From the NCBI GenBank assembly GCA_025774555.1, contig JALGVT010000041.1, forward strand, positions 1-45,018: a stretch of 45,018 nucleotides of DNA, given 5' to 3'. The DNA comes from a candidate division LCP-89 bacterium. GTDB taxonomy: Bacteria > Electryoneota > B3-LCP. A program made the translations under genes and the position numbers. Positions 1-8,102 of this stretch are shown piece by piece. The notes under the pieces were generated by a model that was not told where the DNA came from, searched no databases, and saw only the letters and a list, made by a program, of their open reading frames with translations. The stretch's first letter is position 1, and each line of letters begins with the position of its first letter.

Positions 1-71
1 AGCAAAAAGAACGCCAATAATGATGGCGTCTCCTGCCTTCAGAGATGATACGAGTACGAAAGATACAGCGT

Positions 72-109
72 TGGGAAAAAGAAGAGAGCAGGGTAGAGTC
101 CCCGCTCTC
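72..109 (-). terminator. Intrinsic terminator after acyl-CoA dehydrogenase
   Basis: On the minus strand an imperfect hairpin (GAGAGC, mismatch, GGG / CCC, mismatch, GCTCTC, 6-nt loop) is followed by TTCTTTTT. It lies about 30 bases past the acyl-CoA dehydrogenase stop and closes the long minus-strand gene chain. Confidence 0.75.
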
Positions 110-140
110 CTCTCGCTTTTCAGCACACTTGGAAGCAGAA

Positions 141-1298
141 TCACCCCTTCTGCTTTGCTTCTTTCAGCAGAGACTTAGCGATAACGATGCGCTGAATCTG
201 GTTGGTGCCTTCGTAAATCTGGGTGATTTTGGCGTCACGCATGAACTTTTCAATGGGATATTCATGCATATACCCATAACCGCCAAATAACTGAACTGCA
301 TCCGTCGAGACCTTCATGGCGACGTCCGAACATTTCAGCTTGGACATAGCGGACAGTTTGGAGATGTTCTTTTCACCAGCGTCGATAGCTCGTGCTGCTC
401 TGTACAGCAGTGAACGGGCAGATTCAATCTCAGTGGCCATATCAGCCAGCATCCACTGTATGCCCTGGAAATCGGCGATAGCCTGTCCGAATTGACGTCG
501 TTTCATGACATAATCGATAGCTAAATCGAAAGCTCCCTGTGCAATGCCAAGCGCCTGTGCCGCCACGCCCGGTCGGGAACGATCAAGGGTTTTCATTGCA
601 GTGATGAAACCGCGGCCGGGATTACCGAGACTATTTGCCTTCGGGACCTTACAATCCTGAAAAACAAGCTCGCACGTCTGTGAAGCGCGGATACCCAGCT
701 TATCCTCCTTTTTACCGTAAGAGAATCCAGGCGTCCCCTCTTCAACTACAAAAGCTGAGGTGCCCATAATCCCCTTGCTCTGGTCAGTCGATGCTATTAT
801 AGTGTACAGCTTGGCGACGCCGCCGTTGGTGATGAAGTGTTTCAGTCCATTGAGGATATAGTAATCGCCTTCTTCTCTGGCGGTAGTCTGCATGTTGGAC
901 GCGTCCGAACCTGCTTCGGGTTCGGTCAGACCGAAGCCTGCCAGAATCTCTCCGCTTGCCAGTTTAGGCAGCCAGCGCTCTTTCTGCTCGTCCGTGCCGC
1001 CGATGATGATCGGGAAGGTCCCCAGCGCAGTTGCGGCGACTGCCAGAGCGATACCGCCGCAAGCACGCGAAAGTTCTTCGGTAATCAGCACCAGTTCCAT
1101 GACGCCGCCGCCGGTTCCGCCGTACTGTTCATCGATATATGACCCATAGAATCCCGCCTTGGAGAATTCCTCCACTATTTCCCAGGGGAATCTTCCTGTG
1201 CGGTCGCATTCAGCGGCGATGGGGCGTACTTTATCCCGCGCCATTCGCCGTGCCATCTGGCGCAATACTTTTTGATCTTCAGTTAAGAAGTCGGGCAT
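141..1298 (-). CDS. Acyl-CoA dehydrogenase (probably short/medium chain)
   Basis: FAD enzyme that introduces the alpha-beta double bond into acyl-CoA and passes electrons to ETF. At 385 residues it has the usual family length. N-terminal helical domain, FAD/substrate-binding beta domain with GFGLTEPEAGSDASN, then a C-terminal helical domain with the MKRRQFGQ block and YEGTNQIQR. The Glu of YEGT (about E363) is the expected catalytic base. I start at the ATG at 1298, eight bases after GGAG; the frame runs 16 codons further upstream, but that stretch is unlike the family and overlaps the preceding gene. It is the last gene of the minus-strand chain, 16 bases after the DUF4325-like gene, and is followed by a terminator. 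No ETF genes are in the window, and the substrate cannot be told from sequence. Confidence 0.93.
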   Translation of the reverse strand: MPDFLTEDQKVLRQMARRMARDKVRPIAAECDRTGRFPWEIVEEFSKAGFYGSYIDEQYGGTGGGVMELVLITEELSRACGGIALAVAATALGTFPIIIGGTDEQKERWLPKLASGEILAGFGLTEPEAGSDASNMQTTAREEGDYYILNGLKHFITNGGVAKLYTIIASTDQSKGIMGTSAFVVEEGTPGFSYGKKEDKLGIRASQTCELVFQDCKVPKANSLGNPGRGFITAMKTLDRSRPGVAAQALGIAQGAFDLAIDYVMKRRQFGQAIADFQGIQWMLADMATEIESARSLLYRAARAIDAGEKNISKLSAMSKLKCSDVAMKVSTDAVQLFGGYGYMHEYPIEKFMRDAKITQIYEGTNQIQRIVIAKSLLKEAKQKG

Positions 1299-1314
1299 AT
1301 TTGACTCCGGGTGT

Positions 1315-1713
1315 TTATTTATTATTTCTATTGCCTTGATATTCAAATTCTGGTAAGGTAATGGGTGTCGTCGGTTTAACTTTTTGTGTTTTACTACTTT
1401 CCGATATTATATATTCAACGTCAATATTCCGGAGTCCGGAGAAACGGGCAAGTTTCTTATATAAATTAGATTTGGTGCCTTTAGGCAACAAAAATATAAT
1501 GCGCTGTTTTACATAATTATGACACCCTGACATAAGCTCATCAATATAAGAAAAGGATATTATATCGTCCTCATTAGATTCAAGGAGGATAGTATCGATA
1601 TCGTCTAGTTCACTTGATAACGGCCGTAATTTATCAAATGCTAGCTTACCACGTTCCCTGGTCACAAATGAATGGCTAAGCATATCAAGGCTGCATTTTA
1701 ATCTTTTAGACAT
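1315..1713 (-). CDS. STAS-like (DUF4325-type) small protein
   Basis: A 132-residue protein that I place in the STAS-like DUF4325 group because of its central pattern: a TRERGKLAFDKL helix, then a strand ending in ISFSYIDEL, like the 'is-sFxDEL' core of that family. Such proteins are usually coded beside GHKL ATPases, as in anti-sigma/antagonist partner switching. The ATG at 1713 overlaps the ATPase stop by exactly 8 bases (ATGTCTAA), so translation is probably coupled. The frame is open for 27 codons further upstream, but only inside the ATPase gene. The stretch is visibly more AT-rich than its neighbours. The family call is from pattern only; partner and target are unknown. Confidence 0.6.
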   Translation of the reverse strand: MSKRLKCSLDMLSHSFVTRERGKLAFDKLRPLSSELDDIDTILLESNEDDIISFSYIDELMSGCHNYVKQRIIFLLPKGTKSNLYKKLARFSGLRNIDVEYIISESSKTQKVKPTTPITLPEFEYQGNRNNK

Positions 1714-2278
1714 TTTCTGGTATCCTAAATTCAATTTGAACGCCAGGGAGATTATATTTTTTATCTCCCAACTGTGGCTTGCCATTTGCATCAATAGTGA
1801 AATATCCGTTTTCAGAGGTTATGAATAATTCCCCTTTATTTTCTAATACATATTCAATCAACATTGCAAGACCTGATCCGCGTTGTTGTTGGAAGCGTGT
1901 AATTTCCTCCTTTATTGCTTCAGAAATCGAGTACGCACTTGGTTTATCCAGTAAATACTTATAGGAAGGATTTTTACTCAAGCTATTACGAAAACCAATG
2001 CCACAGTCCCCGAAGCAAAGACTTAATTTCTGTTTTTGCAGGAAATATTGGAATGCAATTAATCCATATTGTTCTTCAGAATGCAAAATGAAATTATCGA
2101 GTATCTCGGAAGATATCTCACAAAACCCAGCAATATCAGTATTGATCCTTAAATTTATTAACAGTTTTTTTAACTGTTCAGAATAGTTCTCAGGTAGTCC
2201 AGGATCGTTTCTTATATCAGTCATATGAACTTCATATTCTAAAGCTCCTGAATTACTACTTGGTGCAGACATATCCAT
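1706..2278 (-). CDS. GHKL (HATPase_c) ATP-binding protein, C-terminal part of a split gene
   Basis: 190 residues carrying the Bergerat fold: N-box-like EISSEILDNFILHS, G1 box GDCGIGFRNS and a later GSGLAMLIEYV glycine block. No phospho-acceptor histidine or sensor domain is visible, so it resembles the anti-sigma-kinase type rather than a histidine kinase. The frame is open upstream of this ATG (YLKRQGFLRI) up to a single TAA at 2309-2311, beyond which the same frame continues as the STAS-like ORF. The ATG at 2278 has no good ribosome site, so it may not be a genuine start. It overlaps the DUF4325-like gene by 8 bases. Confidence 0.7.
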   Translation of the reverse strand: MDMSAPSSNSGALEYEVHMTDIRNDPGLPENYSEQLKKLLINLRINTDIAGFCEISSEILDNFILHSEEQYGLIAFQYFLQKQKLSLCFGDCGIGFRNSLSKNPSYKYLLDKPSAYSISEAIKEEITRFQQQRGSGLAMLIEYVLENKGELFITSENGYFTIDANGKPQLGDKKYNLPGVQIEFRIPENV

Positions 2279-2308
2279 TATACGTAAGAAGCCTTGGCGT
2301 TTCAGGTA

Positions 2309-2515
2309 TTACTGTGTTTGTGGATTGTCTGGTAGTAATATCCTGAAAGAATGTTTATTATTTTTTTGATGCCGTATGTAAAGCCCAAGATAAACTAATG
2401 CAAATTGAGTAAAGAAATTAACCTCAGTTAAGTCAACAAGAAGCTCTTGGTTAGATAAATCAATTTCACCACAGAAAGTATCAATATTAGAAAATGTTAG
2501 ATAACCGCTACTCAC
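2309..2515 (-). CDS. STAS-like N-terminal part of a split STAS-ATPase gene
   Basis: 68 residues with a STAS-type pattern: LLVDLTEVNFFTQFALVYLGLYIRH, the hydrophobic strand and helix seen in anti-sigma-antagonist domains. It starts at a GTG (2513-2515) whose Shine-Dalgarno GGAGG is formed by the last codons of rnc. The rnc stop TAG shares one base with this GTG, so it is translationally coupled to rnc. It ends at TAA (2309-2311), after which the same frame runs straight into the GHKL ATPase. In related proteins STAS-like and ATPase parts are one chain, so this is most likely the N-terminal half of one interrupted gene. Confidence 0.6.
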   Translation of the reverse strand: MSSGYLTFSNIDTFCGEIDLSNQELLVDLTEVNFFTQFALVYLGLYIRHQKNNKHSFRILLPDNPQTQ

Positions 2516-3249
2516 TATACGTCACCTCCTTTCAACCCCTCTTCTGCTGCCTTCTGTTCTGCTTCTTTCTTGGTTCTTCCAATACCTGTTCCAATCACCT
2601 CACCATTGAGGCGCACTTCAACGAAGAATCGTTTATTATGATCAGGACCGGTTTCTTCCAGCACACGATAAGCGGGCGGATTGCCACCCCTGCTCTGCGC
2701 GTGCTCCTGTAGAAGGCTCTTATAATTCTTATGAGATTTTTCAGCTAAGATGGATCCGGTGTCTTCGAGTAGAAAGCGTTCTACGAATTTACGGGCAGGC
2801 AGCAAACCTCCATCTATGTAGATGGCGCCGATCAACGCTTCAAAAGCGTCTTCTAAAATTGAATCGCGGTCTCTTCCTCCTGACCTCTCTTCATTTTCAC
2901 TGAGAAGCAGGTATTCTCCAAGGCTGAGCTTTTTAGCTTGTTCTGCTAAGACAGAACCGCTCACAATTGTAGATTTCGCCACCGTAAGAGTTCCTTCATC
3001 TTCGGTGGATTGAGACTGGAAGAAATGCTCCGAAACGATCAGGTTCAGGGCTGCGTCACCTAAAAATTCAAGTCTCTCATTAGACAGAAGTCGATTCTCG
3101 CCCGTTATGTCGAGGTAGGAGCGGTGCTTAAGAGCGTTCAACAGCAACGTCGGTTTCCGGAATCTATAGCGGATACTCTTTTCGAGCTTTTTTAACGAAG
3201 CGTGGCAGTCTCTTGGAATATCAGAATATTTCCACTTAAACCATTTCAA
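2515..3249 (-). CDS. rnc: Ribonuclease III
   Basis: Double-strand-specific endoribonuclease for rRNA and mRNA processing, 244 residues. The RNase III signature ERLEFLGDAALNLIVSE is present, with the second acidic cluster DSILEDAFEALIGAIYIDGG supplying the Mg-binding Asp and Glu. A dsRNA-binding domain fills the C-terminal third (SLLQEHAQSRGG to KKEAEQKAAEEGL). It follows fabF by 16 bases, the classical fabF-rnc order. Its last codons (GGDV, stop) also form the ribosome site of the next gene, so its 3' end is constrained by two functions. Confidence 0.96.
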   Translation of the reverse strand: MKWFKWKYSDIPRDCHASLKKLEKSIRYRFRKPTLLLNALKHRSYLDITGENRLLSNERLEFLGDAALNLIVSEHFFQSQSTEDEGTLTVAKSTIVSGSVLAEQAKKLSLGEYLLLSENEERSGGRDRDSILEDAFEALIGAIYIDGGLLPARKFVERFLLEDTGSILAEKSHKNYKSLLQEHAQSRGGNPPAYRVLEETGPDHNKRFFVEVRLNGEVIGTGIGRTKKEAEQKAAEEGLKGGDV

Positions 3250-3265
3250 TCAGAAATCCCGGGGC

Positions 3266-4507
3266 TTATCCTTCAAAAGCGCTGATCAGCAGCGATGCGT
3301 TATGTCCTCCGAATCCAAAGGCATTGTTCAGCGCGTGTCGAATTTTCTTCTCTTTTGGTTCATTTGGCGTGATGTCGAGATCGCATTCGGGATCGGGCGT
3401 GTGGTAGTTGATCGTCGGCGGAACAATCCCGTTTTTAATTGCTAAAGTGCATACGATAGATTCGACTGCGCCGGCAGCGCCCAGCAGGTGACCGGTCATC
3501 GACTTCGTAGAACTCACTGATATTTTATGGGCGTTGTCGCCGAAGACGGTTTTGATCGCTTCCGTTTCAGTCTTATCGTTATAGAGCGTCGAAGTTCCAT
3601 GAGCGTTGACATAATCGATGTCTTCGGGATTGAGACCTGCGGTTTCCAGCGCCCGGTGGATAGCACGAACTGCTCCCTCGCCCCCCGGAGCAGGTGCGGT
3701 GATATGATGCGCGTCGGCTGAAAATCCCATACCCGTTATCTCGCCGAAGATTTCAACGCCGCGCTTCCGGGCGTGTTCAAGGGTTTCGAGAACCAGCATG
3801 CCGGATCCCTCACCCATAATGAAACCATCGCGGTCAAGATCAAAGGGACGGCTGGCTCCCGCCGGGTCATCATTCCGTGTGGAGATTGCCTTCATGGCAT
3901 TAAACCCCGCCACACCCAAAGCGGTAATAGCGCCTTCGGTGCCTCCTGCCAGCATCACGTCAGCATCGCCGAATTGCAGATGCCGAATGGCAGCGCCGAT
4001 AGCGTGGCTGCCCGTCGCACAGGCTGACGTTGTGGCGTAATTAGGTCCTCTGAGTTGGTGTATTATCGAGATATGACCGGCGGCGATATCAGCGATCATT
4101 GTAGGGATAAAGAACGGGCTGATACGACGTGGACCATTTTCGACCAATTCCCTGGTTTGGTTCTCAAAAATGAGAATTCCACCAATCCCTGATCCGACAA
4201 TCACCCCTACTCGATCTTTATCACAGGATTCTTGATTGACGCCAGCCTGCTGCAACGCCTCATTAGCCGCGGCAACAGCATAGTGACAGAAAGGATCCAT
4301 CCTTTTCGCATCACGGGGGTGAATGAAGTCCTTGATATCGAAATTCTTGACTTCACAGGCGAATTTGGTGGTGTGATCACACGGATCAAAGTGAGTAATC
4401 GGAGCGCCGCCGCTGCGCCCCTTAGTTATTCCATCCCAGAATTCGGAGACGTTATTGCCAATTGGAGTAACGGCTCCCAGTCCCGTTATAACGACCCTGT
4501 GGTTCAT
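3266..4507 (-). CDS. fabF: 3-oxoacyl-[ACP] synthase II (KAS II)
   Basis: Condensing enzyme that elongates acyl-ACP with malonyl-ACP in cytosolic type II fatty-acid synthesis. 413 residues, full length. The Cys-His-His triad is visible: C163 in TTSACATGSHAIG, H303 in NAHGTSTLYND and H340 in KSMTGHLLGAAG. The C-terminal NAFGFGGHNASLLI glycine motif is intact. It sits directly after acpP (29 bases), as in many bacteria, and before rnc. Confidence 0.97.
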   Translation of the reverse strand: MNHRVVITGLGAVTPIGNNVSEFWDGITKGRSGGAPITHFDPCDHTTKFACEVKNFDIKDFIHPRDAKRMDPFCHYAVAAANEALQQAGVNQESCDKDRVGVIVGSGIGGILIFENQTRELVENGPRRISPFFIPTMIADIAAGHISIIHQLRGPNYATTSACATGSHAIGAAIRHLQFGDADVMLAGGTEGAITALGVAGFNAMKAISTRNDDPAGASRPFDLDRDGFIMGEGSGMLVLETLEHARKRGVEIFGEITGMGFSADAHHITAPAPGGEGAVRAIHRALETAGLNPEDIDYVNAHGTSTLYNDKTETEAIKTVFGDNAHKISVSSTKSMTGHLLGAAGAVESIVCTLAIKNGIVPPTINYHTPDPECDLDITPNEPKEKKIRHALNNAFGFGGHNASLLISAFEG

Positions 4508-4536
4508 GATGATTCCAGATTAAATGACGTTTTGCT

Positions 4537-4770
4537 TTACCCGATGCGTTCTTTCAAGTAGTTGATCGCATCGCCGACGGAGGTCATCTTCTCAGCATCT
4601 TCCTCGGGAATTTCAATGCCGAATTCCTTCTCGAATGCCAGAACCAATTCAACAGTGCCCAGCGAATCAGCGCCCAGATCATTGATAAAGGATGCTTCCG
4701 GGACTACCTCAGCCATATCGACGCCAAGTTCATTCACGATAATTTCTTTTACTTTGTCATCAAGTGCCAT
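4537..4770 (-). CDS. acpP: Acyl carrier protein
   Basis: 77-residue acidic carrier of growing acyl chains. The phosphopantetheine attachment site is S36 in [10 protein letters not shown], and the sequence is typical of bacterial ACP through to the end. The start is fixed by GGAGG six bases before the ATG at 4770; a longer reading from a TTG at 4782 would begin inside that ribosome site. It lies between fabD and fabF. In many clusters fabG stands between fabD and acpP, but here there is no gene in that 42-base gap. Confidence 0.97.
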   Translation of the reverse strand: MALDDKVKEIIVNELGVDMAEVVPEASFINDLGADSLGTVELVLAFEKEFGIEIPEEDAEKMTSVGDAINYLKERIG

Positions 4771-4812
4771 GTTTTCCTCCAAGATTTTTTCTTATTTTAT
4801 TCTGAATTCTTT

Positions 4813-5745
4813 CTACTCTAAGAGCCCTGAAAGGTTATCCAGTGCGTCCGCCGTACCGACTGCGGCGCTTTGAACGCTTCTATCTATACGTTTCGATAAA
4901 CCGGTTAAGACCTGCCCAGGACCGATTTCCAGGAAGGTGTCTCCACCATCTGCAACCATCGCCTGTATTGTATGCATCCACAAGACGGGAGCGAGGAGCT
5001 GTTCTTTCAGCGCCTGTCTGATATCGTCAGGATCAGTTAACGGTTTAGCGTGGACATTGGCATAGACCGGGCAGTTCGGAGTTCTGATATGCAGATTATC
5101 CAGAGCATTGAAGAGGGAATCACGCGCCGGCTCCATCAACGGTGAATGAAAAGCTCCCGAAACGACGAGCTGTTTTACCAACTTAGCTCCCGCCTCCTTC
5201 GCTAATTCCATGCCGCGTTGTACTCCAGCCACACTGCCGGATATGACTACTTGACCTGGAGAATTGAAGTTGGCGGGTTGAACGATGCCAGCGCTGGATG
5301 CTTTCTCGCAAACCTCCCGCACCTGCTGTTCCTCTAACCCTATTATGGCAGCCATCGTTCCCGGGTTAGTCTCACCCGAAAATTGCATCCCTTCACCGCG
5401 CACTTTCACAACTTCAAGCGCGGCATCGAAATCTACCGCTCCAGCAGCATACAGCGCTGAATATTCGCCCAGGCTATGCCCTGCGGTCATAGCAGGCGAT
5501 ATGCCTTTACCTGTTAAAATATCTGCCGCAATGGCGCTGTGTACGAATAGCGCCGGTTGAGTATACTTAGTCTGCTTAAGGGTCTCTTCAGGACCTTCAA
5601 AGCAGATCTGCGATAGCGGAGCGCCCATTATCTCATCAGCCTGCTGGAAACGCTCTCTGGCTTCAGGGAAAGCATCGAACAGGTCTTTACCCATCCCGAC
5701 AACCTGCGAAGCCTGTCCCGGACAGAGGAAAGCGATGACGGACAT
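4813..5745 (-). CDS. fabD: Malonyl-CoA:ACP transacylase
   Basis: Transfers malonyl from CoA to ACP to supply extender units. 310 residues from the ATG at 5745, which is preceded by AGGAG. The frame runs upstream across the fabH end, but that part is not family-like. The nucleophile elbow is GHSLGEYSAL (S91), and the catalytic His is H200 in SGAFHSPLM. The N-terminal FLCPGQASQVVGMG motif is standard. It begins 14 bases after fabH ends. Confidence 0.96.
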   Translation of the reverse strand: MSVIAFLCPGQASQVVGMGKDLFDAFPEARERFQQADEIMGAPLSQICFEGPEETLKQTKYTQPALFVHSAIAADILTGKGISPAMTAGHSLGEYSALYAAGAVDFDAALEVVKVRGEGMQFSGETNPGTMAAIIGLEEQQVREVCEKASSAGIVQPANFNSPGQVVISGSVAGVQRGMELAKEAGAKLVKQLVVSGAFHSPLMEPARDSLFNALDNLHIRTPNCPVYANVHAKPLTDPDDIRQALKEQLLAPVLWMHTIQAMVADGGDTFLEIGPGQVLTGLSKRIDRSVQSAAVGTADALDNLSGLLE

Positions 5746-5759
5746 ATTCTCTCTTCTCC

Positions 5760-6743
5760 TTAAAACTTTACAATAGCCGACGCCCAGGTGAATCCACCGC
5801 CAAAGACAACCATGAGGCAATTCATACCGGATTTCAACCGTCCACTTTTACGGGCTTCGTTTAAAGCGATCGGGATCGAAGCTGACGAAGTGTTCCCGTA
5901 ACGGTCGATGTTAATCATAACTCTTTCCAGAGGGATGCCGAAACGCTTGGCAGTACCCTCAATGATCCTGATATTCGCCTGGTGAGGAATCAGCATATCG
6001 ATGTCTTCAGCAGTCAAACCGGATCGATCCAGCGCCTTTTGAGCGGATTTACTCATTGCTTTTATCGCGTGCAGAAATACCTCCGGACCAGCCATCTTAA
6101 GGTAATGATCTCTATTGTCAACCGTTTCGTGTGTTGCCGGAGCTACCGTCCCGCCGCCTGCGCTATAGAGCAGGTGCGCCAGGCGTCCATCCGAACCCAG
6201 GTAAGTCGATAATATGCCTCTTTCACCATCCGAGGGAATCACTACTGCCGCTCCAGCGCCGTCACCGAATAGAACGCAGGAATTACGATCTTCCCAATCC
6301 GTCATATGGGTCATCGATTCCGCTCCAATTACAAGAATGTTGCGATATTGCCCCGTTGCAATCATGGCATCTGCGAGGGTGAGACCATATACGAAGCCTG
6401 AACAGGCGGCTGCAATATCGAACACCGCCGCATTATGAGCGCCCAGTTTAGCCTGAACAAAAATCGCTGTGGATGGGAATCGCATGTCCCCGGATACGGT
6501 CCCGATAATGATAAGATCAATATCGGCTGCAGCCATACCCGCTTCTTCAAGCGCCTGCCGCGCCGCTTCTGTGCAAAAATCAGAAGTATTCTCTTCGGGA
6601 GATTTTATCCTTCTCTCACGAATGCCGGTGCGTTCGATAATCCATTCATTCGTGGTATCCACTATCTTTTCAAGGTCGAAGTTTGTGAGGACTTTCTCCG
6701 GAGCGGAATGTCCAGTGCCAACGATCATGGAAACAGGCTTCAA
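5760..6743 (-). CDS. fabH: 3-oxoacyl-[ACP] synthase III (KAS III)
   Basis: Starts fatty-acid chains by condensing acyl-CoA with malonyl-ACP. 327 residues. The triad is C114 in AAACSGFVYG, H254 in PHQANIRI and N284 in GNTSSASIP. I keep the TTG start at 6743 because AGGAG lies seven bases before it inside the end of plsX; the next ATG (6728) has no ribosome site. The TTG and the plsX stop overlap as TTGA (4 bases), suggesting coupling. Confidence 0.95.
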   Translation of the reverse strand: MKPVSMIVGTGHSAPEKVLTNFDLEKIVDTTNEWIIERTGIRERRIKSPEENTSDFCTEAARQALEEAGMAAADIDLIIIGTVSGDMRFPSTAIFVQAKLGAHNAAVFDIAAACSGFVYGLTLADAMIATGQYRNILVIGAESMTHMTDWEDRNSCVLFGDGAGAAVVIPSDGERGILSTYLGSDGRLAHLLYSAGGGTVAPATHETVDNRDHYLKMAGPEVFLHAIKAMSKSAQKALDRSGLTAEDIDMLIPHQANIRIIEGTAKRFGIPLERVMINIDRYGNTSSASIPIALNEARKSGRLKSGMNCLMVVFGGGFTWASAIVKF

Positions 6744-7795
6744 TTCTTTTCTCCTGAAGTGCGGCGACGGAAGCGGTCAATGAGAGCTTTTGTCTTGATG
6801 ATAGCAGACCAATGCCCAATGGTGGTTAATCTTTCAGCGATTTTTTCATTCACACGGGCGTTGACCATTTTAATAGCTTCCCCGATGGCATTGGATATTG
6901 CTTTTGGTGTGGAACGACCGTGACAAATCATAGAGACCCCATTCACACCAAGAAGAGGAACGCCTCCAAATTCCTGGTAATCAAAAGAGCGTATCAGGTC
7001 ATTCAGCCAGGCGGGATCATCCTTCATGTTTGTGCGTTGTTGTTGGCAGCAGTGCAACAGCATATTAGGAATTGATTCTGCAAATTTTAAAAGGACGTTA
7101 CCTATAAAACCGTCACATACGATGACGTCCGCTTCTCCCTCGAAAATGTCGCGACCTTCAATATTGCCGATGAAATTAAGATCCGGGATGATCTCCAGAA
7201 GATCATAGGCATCCCGAGTTGTTTCAGTGCCCTTGCTGCTCTCTTCTCCGTTAGCGAGAAGCGCGATCTTAGGTCGCTCAATCCCTTCCAGATGTTCCCT
7301 GAAAATTGCTCCCATAGCCGCAAACTGCAACAGATGGATAGGACGACATGACGTGTTAGCGCCGACGTCAAGCAGAAATGTTTTGCCATCAGCAGTAGGG
7401 AAATAACTGCCAATGGCTGGACGCAGCACACCCTCTAATAAACCCAACTGTTTGATGGAAGCCACCATCTGAGCGCCGGTGTTGCCGGCGGAAACCACAG
7501 CATCCACCTTATGCTGCTGATGTGCTTTCACTGCTTGTAGGATTGAAGCACCAGGTTTGGATTCCAGAGCTTCCACCGGGCTCTCTTTTTCCTCGATCAG
7601 CTTCAAACCTTTTCGGTAATCGAACAGTTTTGAATCACCCTCGAACTTATCAACGAGAGCGGGGAGAATATTTGGATCTCCCACCAGAAGAATCCTTAAA
7701 TTCTCCCAGCGACGGGAAGCTATAATAGCTCCTTCGACAATAGCTTCCGGAGCATTTTCACCTCCCAGTGTGTCCAGGGCAATTCGTATTTCCAT
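6740..7795 (-). CDS. plsX: Phosphate acyltransferase PlsX
   Basis: Makes acyl-phosphate from acyl-ACP, the acyl donor for PlsY in phospholipid synthesis; peripheral at the membrane. 351 residues. Recognised by the N-terminal RIALDTLGGENAPEAIVEGA, the VDAVVSAGNTGA block and the AIGSYFPTADGKTFLLDVGAN block. It lies between rpmF and fabH in the standard rpmF-plsX-fabH order. Its last codons hold the ribosome site of fabH. Confidence 0.96.
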   Translation of the reverse strand: MEIRIALDTLGGENAPEAIVEGAIIASRRWENLRILLVGDPNILPALVDKFEGDSKLFDYRKGLKLIEEKESPVEALESKPGASILQAVKAHQQHKVDAVVSAGNTGAQMVASIKQLGLLEGVLRPAIGSYFPTADGKTFLLDVGANTSCRPIHLLQFAAMGAIFREHLEGIERPKIALLANGEESSKGTETTRDAYDLLEIIPDLNFIGNIEGRDIFEGEADVIVCDGFIGNVLLKFAESIPNMLLHCCQQQRTNMKDDPAWLNDLIRSFDYQEFGGVPLLGVNGVSMICHGRSTPKAISNAIGEAIKMVNARVNEKIAERLTTIGHWSAIIKTKALIDRFRRRTSGEKN

Positions 7796-7879
7796 TGTCT
7801 TAGCGACAACGTCCTCCCTTTGGATCCTGAGTTAGATTCACTATATGGAATAAAAACAGGAAGATGGATGGGTGGATAA

Positions 7880-8059
7880 CTATTCTTTAGGTGTAATCAC
7901 CTTGCGATCGCGATAGAAACCGCAACTGGGACAAACGCGGTGGGGAAGCTTCAGTTCACCACAACTCGGACATTTGGCAAGTGTAGGCGCAGTTGCCTTG
8001 AAATGCGTCCGACGTTTATCCCGCCTTGATTTTGATAATCTTCTTTTTGGTACAGCCAC
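7880..8059 (-). CDS. rpmF: 50S ribosomal protein L32
   Basis: A 59-residue ribosomal protein that starts with GTG: AVPKRRLSKSRRDKRRTHFK, then a zinc ribbon with two CPSC pairs (about residues 30-33 and 43-46), ending in VITPKE. GGAG lies six bases before the GTG. It sits between yceD and plsX, the conserved position. Two pairs of Cys mark the zinc-binding form of L32. Confidence 0.96.
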   Translation of the reverse strand: MAVPKRRLSKSRRDKRRTHFKATAPTLAKCPSCGELKLPHRVCPSCGFYRDRKVITPKE

Positions 8060-8102
8060 TTTTTACTCCGTATATTGAGGCAGAATCTGGTGACTCTGCC
8101 GT

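Noticed and set aside
1714..1794. N-terminal extension of the DUF4325-like gene
   Set aside because: It falls wholly inside the ATPase gene and lacks a ribosome site; the 8-base-overlap ATG is better.
4771..4782. Longer acyl carrier protein from a TTG
   Set aside because: The extra codons are the Shine-Dalgarno sequence of the true ATG.
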